Source: Nymphalis io (lineage: Eukaryota > Arthropoda > Insecta > Lepidoptera > Nymphalidae). Taken from it: 64,000 bases of DNA. Location: the NCBI RefSeq assembly GCF_905147045.1, contig NC_065904.1:11594001-11658000 (forward strand). Direction: 5' to 3'. The stretch's first letter is position 1; each line of letters begins with the position of its first letter. Made by a program: the position numbers and the translations under genes. Below the pieces are notes generated by a model, which ran no database searches, was not told the DNA's origin, and worked only from the letters and a program-made list of their open reading frames with translations. Shown here piece by piece: positions 56,834 to 64,000 of this stretch.

Positions 56834-57577
56834 AAATAAATGAATATATATAATAAAAATAAAATTGACATAAGTAATCTTAAAATTTATTTTTTTCGTT
56901 CTATTTTAATTAAGTTTATACATTAAGTACCACCTTACTGAAAAGGCTCTTAAGGAAGGATTATTAACCCTTCGCTAGCCGCTTATGGACCGCATGTTTA
57001 CTACCAACTTAGGCAAATATCCATATAAGGGTAAAAGGATCCTTGTCATCAATAACACCCATTTAGTATTTAAAATAAATTATTTATAAATCGCGCACTG
57101 CTATAACTTGATAATGTTCGCTGTTCGGCCATTTCGGCAAATTTGTAGTCGGCCAGGTTATTGTCGGTGAATATCCGGACACTTTTTAGTTTATCTCCCG
57201 AGGGTTAAATCGACTGACCGTTAACAATCCATCTCGGGCTTAAACTATTAACATAAGGGTTGGTATAAAGATACCGCTCCGCTATTATGGTAATTTGTTC
57301 GAAGTTAGCTCTTTAAAGACTTCGTAGTCGCTATTACAAACAAACTATGACACAATAACTTTTGTTAGGTATATTTTGTTTATCAATAATATTGATAATG
57401 ACCTATATACTTCCGCGTATTTCCCGTAAACGGCAATATGTTGAGCGAAACTAATCATTTTTAATCCATGATTCAAAATAGACATTTTTTTAAAGAAAAA
57501 ATCCCTCTTCGCAATATATTTTTGTCTTATAATCTATAGAAAAAAAATCCTTCAAATTATAAAATATTATAAAATAT
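56834..57577. other. unique sequence with a GC-richer patch
   Basis: At 57085-57250 GC rises (TTCGGCCATTTCGGCAAATT, GTAGTCGGCCAGGTTATTGT, TTATCTCCCGAGGGTTAAAT). There is no repeat match and no exon. Confidence 0.3.
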
Positions 57578-57668
57578 TATTAAGCACATAAAATCGCAAC
57601 GATGCTGCCCTGGTTTGAATCAGCGATCTTCATATTCATGTGTTCTAACCACTGAGCCGTTTCGGTGT
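57578..57668 (-). mobile_element. SINE family B, tRNA-like head fragment
   Basis: TTAAGCACATAAAATCGCAA, CCCTGGTTTGAATCAGCGAT and TTCTAACCACTGAGCCGTTT are the antisense of the family B head. Confidence 0.6.
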
Positions 57669-58029
57669 CGTTTCAAGTTAATCTTCATATGAATAAATTG
57701 AAATAAACAGAATCGGATGGGAATCTGAAATACGAAATGAAAATATTCGTAATTGTATATTTATCAGATAATTTTAAATGTTAATTGAGATTGGAATTTA
57801 ATCGAAGGTACAGCATGTACAGCACACATTCCCATTTCTTATATAACATTGTGTATTTTTGTTTTATTATTTAATTACTTCCAATTATGTTAATATAAAG
57901 TAAATAAGAACCACATCCTTGAAAATAATTATATAATTTTATGATTTATGAGCTAGCAATCAAAATAAAAGAATAATAAATGACCATAAAATATTTATAC
58001 ATAAGTTTTGTGAATGTATATATATGCAA
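57669..58029. other. AT-rich unique sequence
   Basis: No gene or recognised repeat was seen. Confidence 0.35.
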
Positions 58030-58270
58030 ATAAAAATACAGATTGTTCTCAACGAGCTGTCAAGCGCTGTGGCGCTGAAGTCCGAAGCCATCCCTGGAGT
58101 GGAAAACATAGGCGAACGCTGAAATAAGTTAATTTTTAATCAAATTAAAATCATTGAGTGCGCGTATGAAATTTTATGTGGTTACAGTTTTCAACTTTAG
58201 CGCTTAAATAAAATTATTACTACAATTTTAGATCGGGAATAAAACAGCGCCACAATAATTTGAATTGCTT
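58030..58270. promoter_or_regulatory. unique island with homeodomain-type words, candidate regulatory element
   Basis: GCTGTCAAGCGCTGTGGCGC, CATCCCTGGAGTGGAAAACA, TTTTTAATCAAATTAAAATC and GAATAAAACAGCGCCACAAT. GCGCCACAATAA at 58247-58258 recurs inverted at 58978-58989. There is no convincing open frame. Confidence 0.3.
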
Positions 58271-58554
58271 ATACATAATGAATGGATTATATAAAACGCT
58301 TTAATATAAATAAGTAGAATATGTTTTTTGATCATAATTAATAGCACACGTGACAGAAATGAAACTCAAAATCTTTAAATACTCCTTAATTTAACATCAT
58401 CATATTTTTTGCCAAGAGAATCAACGAAGAAACGCTATGAGTAATAATGCTATGAGTAATAGTGCTACTGTTCTACGCGGTCATGGTTTTCACGATAGGC
58501 ATTATTAATTTTGATTTAAATATACGAGTATACTTATAATGTACAATTCTTCTG
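58271..58554. other. AT-rich unique sequence
   Basis: GCTATGAGTAATA is tandemly repeated near 58432-58462. No gene was seen. Confidence 0.4.
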
Positions 58555-58690
58555 TACGTGTCTTTGTCACCTAACTCCTCCTAAACGACTGGACTGATTT
58601 GGATGAAACTTTGTGTGTATTTCAATGGGTTCCTAGATGGTTTGAAAATACAATTGGACTCGGTGGGTGGCGCTGCTGTCGGTATGTCAC
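58555..58690 (+). mobile_element. Helitron/MITE-type core sequence (not family G)
   Basis: CACCTAACTCCTCCTAAACG, GACTGATTTGGATGAAACTT and TGTGTGTATTTCAATGGG form the kind of phrase found in many insect non-autonomous DNA repeats. It is a single copy here, so class and ends are uncertain. Confidence 0.35.
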
Positions 58691-58789
58691 CGAATGAAAA
58701 AAACGACGTCTTAATAATTATTACGCCTAAAAAAGGTTTCACTTCGAAATTTGATAGAATTTACGTAATTGTATAACAAGCATATCGTA

Positions 58790-59060
58790 TATCATCGTAC
58801 ACTGACCGTACTTAGGGCACCACCGCACTACGCCGCCATTAGGCACCCGTGCGTCCGCCGATAACAGCGGCTTATGTTAAATACTACTCTGTCGCCGATT
58901 ACGGGTATTTTCCGGCGGATTTGCGACGTCCCGCGGATTTTTCGACGCGTCCCGAACTCCAGCCGCTCTGTTAATCTTTATTGTGGCGCTTTAATTGAAA
59001 ATGCTCTGTGAATAGACGCAATAGTAGCAGTCGTAAGCCTTGGACTAACTCTCGCTCTGA
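58790..59060. promoter_or_regulatory. largest GC/CpG-rich island, candidate regulatory element or non-coding exon
   Basis: Around 270 bp with CACCGCACTACGCCGCCATT, GGCACCCGTGCGTCCGCCGA, TTCCGGCGGATTTGCGACGT and GACGCGTCCCGAACTCCAGC, then TTATTGTGGCGCTTTAATTG and ATAGTAGCAGTC. It is unique in the window. All frames carry stops within 30-40 codons, so a coding exon is less likely than a promoter or enhancer. Confidence 0.38.
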
Positions 59061-59847
59061 ACGAACCACTTGCCGCATAGAATTCACTGAAATGAATGAA
59101 GTTTCAAATACTTTTAAGTATTTTTATAAGTCCGAGACTTCAATAGACTATATATATACGGTTTCATAAAACGTATTTGATACTGTTTTTCTAAACTATT
59201 TATTTATTAAATATGGAACACAAAGCAGGTAATAGCTGTGTGACAACCCTAGACATGTGTACACATAGTATTTACAGTGCACAAATAGAAAACACTTATA
59301 TATAACGTAACAATAGCACTATATAAATAGCATTATATAATAATTGTACTATGTATTAGACTTGACAGTTGAAAGGGTGTTCAAGGAAGATACTTGCACT
59401 CAATATCTGCATCAATTAAGAAGTACAGAAGACAGTAAAATTGAACCCTGGCATTTCGAACCTTTACCTCAGCGGAAAACATGTAGACAAAAATGTATAT
59501 ATTTTTAAAAATATACCATAGACTTAAGTGTGAGTGAGTCAGTTTAAATACAGGCAGAAGTTTATAGATGATGTAAAAAATAATTTACATTGCACACGCA
59601 GCAGCTAAATTGCGCTCGTTACGTCACACAAGTTACAAAAAATATTCATATAAAATATAATTAAAAAATGTATTAAAATAAGGAATAAACGTATTATATA
59701 TATGTAAGGTGTAACGTATTATATATTAATACCCTTAATAATATTATTTTACATATCTTTCCGTACTAAATATGTTTGATAACATCATGGATTTTTTACA
59801 TTAAAACAAATTATTATATTATATTACTTATTCCCTCTAAATGTTCA
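59061..59847. other. AT-rich unique sequence
   Basis: TA-rich near 59290-59340 and 59690-59720, with no gene seen. Confidence 0.4.
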
Positions 59848-60060
59848 CAGCTGCACAAAGGGTTCTCCCCCTTGTGAAGCTTATTCCACCACTATATTCA
59901 ATTCCAGGTAGTTGGCACGTGAGACAGAACTTCACTTGAAAGGGTTTCCTAACGTAATATTTTCCGTAACAAGGTCTTCAGAGATTAATAAATTAAGCAC
60001 ATGAAAACTCAGTGCTTATCCGAATTTAATCTGGTGAACTTCGGTTTAAATCCATGTTAA
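59848..60060 (-). mobile_element. SINE family B, old copy
   Basis: TTCACAGCTGCACAAAGGGT, GAAGCTTATTCCACCACTAT, AATTAAGCACATGAAAACTC and AACTTCGGTTTAAATCCATG follow the family order with many changes. Confidence 0.65.
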
Positions 60061-60848
60061 TTTATACGAACGTAACCTCCAAATAAGCCATAAAGCAAAA
60101 CATTCTTTATCCTACTTAAACAAGAAGGAGGTTATAAATTCTGTTGTTTTTGTATCTGTATGTTTCGCTATATCTTCGCCGATTAATGGCCTAGTATGAC
60201 GATTTTGTATGAATTAGTTTATGCATCGAGGTCCATTAAAATTCGAAAAAAAATAAAAAATATTTTTCATTAATTAAATGTTAAACTACCGCCAGTTTGA
60301 TATGTAGATTTTATCATGAAGAACCAGCAAGAAATTCAGTAGTTAATAAGAATTAAATAAGAGTAGAAAAGTTGCGAATATTCTTTTCTTTTGAACGGCA
60401 CTCATAATATGCAAGCATGTACCAATTTCTACTTAGACTTTCTAACTCCGGTAGGTACCACATACCCATTTTATATATTCTATCGACTGCCACATTGTTA
60501 GGTTCCAGCTTCAAGCTTATATTTTTACTGGCTAAATATTTATGAGGTTACGATATAACATTTTCTCTTACAAATCAAAATAAACTACTCTCCTAAAATG
60601 AAAGAACCAATTATACTAGTATTAAGCGTTTCGAATTCCTACTGACTATATTCGCTACTTAATCCGTTCATTAAATGGTGAAGTTTGAGCCGTCAAATCT
60701 TTCATTCAGTGGATCTTCGTTCATTCAGTGGAATCAATAAGGACGGTCCTAAGCCTCTTAGCATCCGGAAATTTGCTAGCCGGATGAATTGATGTATTTC
60801 GCCTCTTAGTTTTTGAACATCGGATCCCAAGGGACTGTTTATTAAATA
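60061..60848. other. unique sequence with a family A relic
   Basis: At 60447-60560 CTCCGGTAGGTACCACATAC and TTAGGTTCCAGCTTCAAGC look like a very old sense family A 5' half. TTCATTCAGTGGA is duplicated near 60702-60731. No gene was seen. Confidence 0.35.
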
Positions 60849-61202
60849 ATGATTACGATGGATTATCATATAATAAATAAAGCCGAGATTGCCCCGAGGA
60901 ATTATATACAAAAATTACATCCCAATGTATATCTTGAGATAAATTAATATATAAAAATATATTTTCAAATCTCAAACTACCGTTTTTACTTAATACTTAT
61001 AGTTTACAAGTAACTTACCGCCGAAATGATTGCGATGGATTATCATATAATAAATAAAGCCGAGATTGCCCCGAGGAATTATATACAAAAGTTACATCCC
61101 AATGTATATCTTGAGATAAATTAATATATAAAAATATATTTTCAAATCTCAAACTACCGTTTTTACTTAATACTTATAGTTTACAAGTAACTTACCGCCG
61201 AA
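60849..61202. repeat. 177-bp tandem duplication, two nearly identical units
   Basis: Unit 1 (60849-61025) and unit 2 (61026-61202) differ at only two places by eye (GATTACGATGG versus GATTGCGATGG, and CAAAAATTAC versus CAAAAGTTAC). Both contain AAGCCGAGATTGCCCCGAGG and TAACTTACCGCCGAAATGA. The first bases of a third unit (ATGA) follow before the similarity ends. Confidence 0.95.
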
Positions 61203-61261
61203 ATGAATAATATAAAAATTAAGATAAAAAATTATGACAAAAATGATGACATTGGACTGTC

Positions 61262-61511
61262 GACTTCTGGGTAGGTATAACCCACTCATCAGATATTCTA
61301 CTAAAAAACAGCAGTACTTGATATTGTTGAGTTCCGGTTTGAAAGCTGAGTGAAGCAGTGTACTTACAGGCACAAGGGACATAACACAGGGGTCGATGGC
61401 GCATTAGCGATGTAAGCGATGGTTAACATTCCTTACAATGCTAAGCTCTATGTGTGTTGGTGACTTACCATCAGATGGCCCATATACTCGTCCGCCTACC
61501 TATGCTATAAA
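61262..61511 (+). mobile_element. SINE family A, near full length
   Basis: ACTTCTGGGTAGGTATAACC to GCCTACCTATGCTATAAAT; a short internal loss at the GTTCCCAAGG site. Its tail runs into a GTAT tetranucleotide repeat (61512-61530) instead of poly-A. Confidence 0.85.
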
Positions 61512-62043
61512 TGTATGTATGTATGTATGTATATATAGTTTTATTTGTAACTTGAGATTTTTGTAAAAAAAATTTAATTTATGCGTGTCAATAACCTTTC
61601 GGTTGATTTTTTGGACGAAATAAAACTACCTAGTGTTGTTGAATATAATAACATATTTATTAGTCTATATAACAATTGCTATTTTTATTTAAAATCAAAA
61701 AATCTCAATGAAATATTTTTATTGTTATTAAGATCATAACATAAAAATACATTTAAATCAAAATGATTGATAGAAATCTGCTTCAGTTTTTCAATGTCGT
61801 GACAGTTCAATCATCGATTCGTTATTGGAATACATTTGAAAATTGATGTCTCGAATTATACATATCTAAGATCCATTTAAATCTCGGATTATATATATAA
61901 CAAGCATTGCGACATTAATCATAATAATTAGAATAAAATTGGCGTGTTCTGTATTGATTTCTGAACGACGTATAACGCATAGGACCCAAGAAAACGATTT
62001 GAATAAAGATCTGACTGCCATCTTTTTACTCCTGCTTACTGAC
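61512..62043. other. AT-rich unique sequence
   Basis: A GTAT microsatellite at the start, then no recognised repeat. Confidence 0.4.
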
Positions 62044-62145
62044 TTCATACTCCAAATGAAGCAGATTCTTTTAAGCAAAGCAAATATTATAATCATATCC
62101 ATTTTGGTCATAAGAGTAATGTCGCACGGGAACGCACTCATTTTT
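62044..62145 (-). CDS. candidate first exon, unidentified
   Basis: On the minus strand an ATG in a good insect context (GAAAAATGAGTGCG) opens MSAFPCDITLMTKMDMIIIF, then ALLKRICFIWSMKS, up to a strong GTAAGC donor. No following exon was found. The plus strand is also open here (61939-62190), so this is weak. Confidence 0.18.
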
Positions 62146-62202
62146 CTTCTTCGAGTTCGTAGCAAGACCTCGACGAGTGATGGTGTTTAAAGTAAAGTGA
62201 CA

Positions 62203-62310
62203 GTGTTTATTTTCCACTGCTAGCCTAAAACCTCTTTTGAGAAGAAGGCTCGTTCTTTCTCCACGAAGCTGCTTCATTGTCAAGCGGTTTGGTGAAGCAG
62301 ATTTTCATCA
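62203..62310 (-). mobile_element. SINE family B, 3' part, old
   Basis: TTTTCCACTGCTAGCCTAAA, CTCTTTTGAGAAGAAGGC and CTCCACGAAGCTGC match the family B end in antisense. Confidence 0.55.
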
Positions 62311-63014
62311 AACAACAACTAATATTATTTTAATATTAATATATAAATTTGTGAATAAAAATGTAATAAAACCCGCATTTAATTGTGTAAATATAAATAA
62401 TTAATTTCATTTTAATATATTTTAAAGCGTATCTTTAGTAATATGTATGTATTTAGCAATCAAAACTGTTTACATACAATTCATCATAATCCTCATCGAA
62501 TCTAGCCTTGTTCGCCGTTCAGTAGTTATAGGCTGAAGTAATCACTTACCATTGTACAGTTGAAATATTTGTTTGACTTCCTTGTCGGTATAATAACTAG
62601 CAAGCTTACTTGTTAACAATTATTAGGCTCTTTTTAATCTTGGACCCATTTACAAAGCTATATAAAAATAACAAAATATACTAACAAAAACATACACTAA
62701 TATACAATATTAACAAAATACATTTAAGCAGAATTTTGTACAATATTATATGTTAGTTTTTCTCACGACGCTTACCTGCTCTTCGTTTGAATTTAAACGG
62801 CTTAAAATTTATCCGTTTATTAATATCATTAATCTTTTTTCATGCAGTTTACACTCAGCGCCAATCCAAATATAAAGATAAAGATACACCAAATGTTTAT
62901 GAAATTTGGCACTTCTTACACGGCACAGTCGACCCGGAATTGAAGTTATTTTATCAGATACACTGAAACTCTGTCTCCCTATTGGCTATTAGGTATACTA
63001 TTTATTATTATACT
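62311..63014. other. AT-rich unique sequence
   Basis: No gene or recognised repeat was seen. Confidence 0.4.
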
Positions 63015-63069
63015 AGGAGGCCTTTAGCCCAGCAGTGGGACATTCACAGGCTGTTACGGTTACGGTTAT
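63015..63069 (+). mobile_element. SINE family B, 3' terminal fragment, young
   Basis: GGAGGCCTTTAGCCCAGCAG and TGGGACATTCACAGGCTGTT, then ACGGTTACGGTTA: the last 55 bases of family B without change. This is an extreme 5' truncation. Confidence 0.85.
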
Positions 63070-63323
63070 ACTATTCCCACTTAGATCGTTCTTAAAATAG
63101 ATATTTTTAAGAATGTTCAACAAGAAACTTATTTTGCAACGTATAATTTCGGACCCTTTAATCATTTAAATAAATAAACAAAATGAACGAAGGTCAATCT
63201 GCCTCAGTTGCTGTGGTCTAAATCAAAATTATTCATAAAATAATAGTAAATCTTCGCTTGGCTCGCTTCAAGCTAAAGAAACTGACTCATTCATAAGCCT
63301 CTTTTATCTTTAGCTAAGCCTTA
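63070..63323. other. unique sequence 3' of the carboxylesterase gene
   Basis: No gene or recognised repeat was seen. Confidence 0.35.
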
Positions 63324-63326
63324 AAT

Positions 63327-63332
63327 TTTATT
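63327..63332 (-). terminator. possible poly-A signal of the carboxylesterase gene
   Basis: AATAAA on the minus strand, about 255 bases beyond the stop codon at 63590-63592. Other AT-rich signals could be used instead. Confidence 0.35.
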
Positions 63333-63431
63333 ACACACATAATATCCTGCCCAAAAATGTTTAAGAATACATTTGTTACTCTCTATACGTAACAGAGATT
63401 CACTATAACCTTATCTGAATTCATTCTACCC

Positions 63432-63486
63432 ATAGATCACCCATAGACATTGGCATTGTAAGAAATATTAACCATCGCTTACAAAC
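63432..63486 (-). mobile_element. SINE family A fragment in the probable 3' UTR
   Basis: CCCATAGACATTGGCATTGT, AAGAAATATTAACCATCGCT and TACA match the 3' part of family A in antisense. Relative to the carboxylesterase exon it reads in the sense direction. Confidence 0.7.
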
Positions 63487-63589
63487 AATCCACATAGTAA
63501 GAGTAAAACGCTAACAATCTTCTAGCTAGTCTTGAAACTTACAAATTAATTGGTATAGTTCTCTAAAAAATTGCTACGGTCTATATCTC

Positions 63590-63764
63590 TCAATCCGTTT
63601 TTCTTCTGTACTTTGAGTAGATATCACGTAAGTATTTAAGGGAATCCGTGGGCCAGAGAGGTATGGTGGAGAATTCTCTGTCGATGACAAAAGAATGCGG
63701 AGACGACTTGTTGCTCGGTAACCACTTTACTGGCAACAAATCCGTTACCTCAGGTGTTGGTTCC
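63590..63764 (-). CDS. carboxylesterase (type-B, alpha/beta hydrolase), terminal coding exon; gene truncated by the window edge
   Basis: After an acceptor (GACTTTACTATTTCAG) this exon has one base that completes a split codon, then 57 codons and TGA at 63590-63592. The peptide begins EPTPEVTDLLPVKWLPSNKS and goes on to FVIDREFSTIPLWPTDS, then LKYLRDIYSKYRRKTD. This is the C-terminus of insect carboxylesterases: the (N/E)PTP motif, the L-x-P-V-x-W strand, a conserved hydrophobic-I-D segment and a closing basic helix. The family hydrolyses ester bonds (pheromones, hormones, plant or xenobiotic esters). The nucleophile Ser, Glu/Asp and His of the triad lie in upstream exons, beyond 64000. The preceding split codon would be GG|G (Gly) if the usual G-x-P-T-P is kept. 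The exon lacks an ATG and is below 60 codons, so frame-length filters miss it. The substrate cannot be told from this piece. Confidence 0.78.
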
Positions 63765-64000
63765 CTGAAATAGTAAAGTCTTAGTATACAACTTATTTTT
63801 TAAGACAATCTAATATATTATTTATTTCAAGTAGATAGACTGGCCAATGAATCAGCTATGGTTAAGTGTTTACCACCGCCCATATATATTGGCTTTGTCA
63901 ATGCGCGACCGACCATGGACAATGGAGGGTTGTGACCATGGGAACTAAAAGTGTATATCTAAATTTGTTATATATATAAATATAATGTGTCAATATAATA
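63765..64000 (-). other. last intron of the carboxylesterase gene (partial), with SINE relic
   Basis: This is the 3' part of the intron before the terminal exon. At 63845-63950 an old antisense family A piece (GTTTACCACCGCCCATATAT, CATGGACAATGG, GACCATGGGAACTAAAAG) lies within it. No further exon was seen before the window ends. Confidence 0.5.

Noticed and set aside
61866..62190. Overlapping long frames on both strands
   Set aside because: Neither has a known domain; only a short part with a donor site was kept, at very low confidence.
1..64000. CRISPR arrays, phage, plasmid or bacterial defence systems
   Set aside because: No regularly spaced short repeats, no bacterial-type genes, and composition and repeats are those of an insect nuclear genome.

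Overview
This window is animal nuclear DNA, almost certainly from a lepidopteran and probably a butterfly. It is strongly AT-rich and has no operons, bacterial ribosome sites or long open frames. It is crowded with tRNA-derived and poly-A-tailed SINEs whose sequences I recognise as lepidopteran in style. It also holds the 3' ends of RTE-type and CR1/Jockey-type non-LTR retrotransposons. The order-level call rests on remembered repeat style, not on a search.

One host-gene piece is well supported. Positions 63590-63764 on the minus strand are a terminal coding exon of a type-B carboxylesterase, with an acceptor site, a conserved C-terminal tail, a stop and a downstream AATAAA; the rest of that gene lies beyond the right edge. 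At the left edge (450-3806, minus strand) six short open segments with usable splice signals can be chained in compatible phases into a possible gene of unknown function; this is tentative. Three weaker exon-like segments are at 5151-5237, 12374-12550 and about 62044-62145.

Between the two edges (about 4-63 kb) I see no convincing gene. The space holds about 25 copies of a poly-A SINE (family A, about 290 bp), about 21 of a tRNA-headed SINE (family B, about 310 bp), and smaller families C, D, E and F. There are Helitron-like or MITE-like pieces (family G and 9637-9775), three unclassified dispersed families (H, J, K), and four truncated retrotransposon 3' ends. Several insertions are nested (15010-15556, 41338-41802, 52650-52993) and give a relative age order. 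There is also a near-identical 177-bp tandem duplication (60849-61202), two long near-perfect hairpins (4081-4132 and 5548-5589) and a TA-repeat cruciform (21401-21488).

Scattered through the AT-rich background are short islands rich in GC and CpG (for example 9938-10165, 26860-26995, 30550-30690, 54095-54190, 58030-58270, 58790-59060). They match no repeat in the window, and some share 12-base words. They look more like conserved regulatory DNA than exons, so the window may be an intergenic or long-intron landscape next to a carboxylesterase gene. No CRISPR array, rRNA, true tRNA gene or bacterial-type system was seen.
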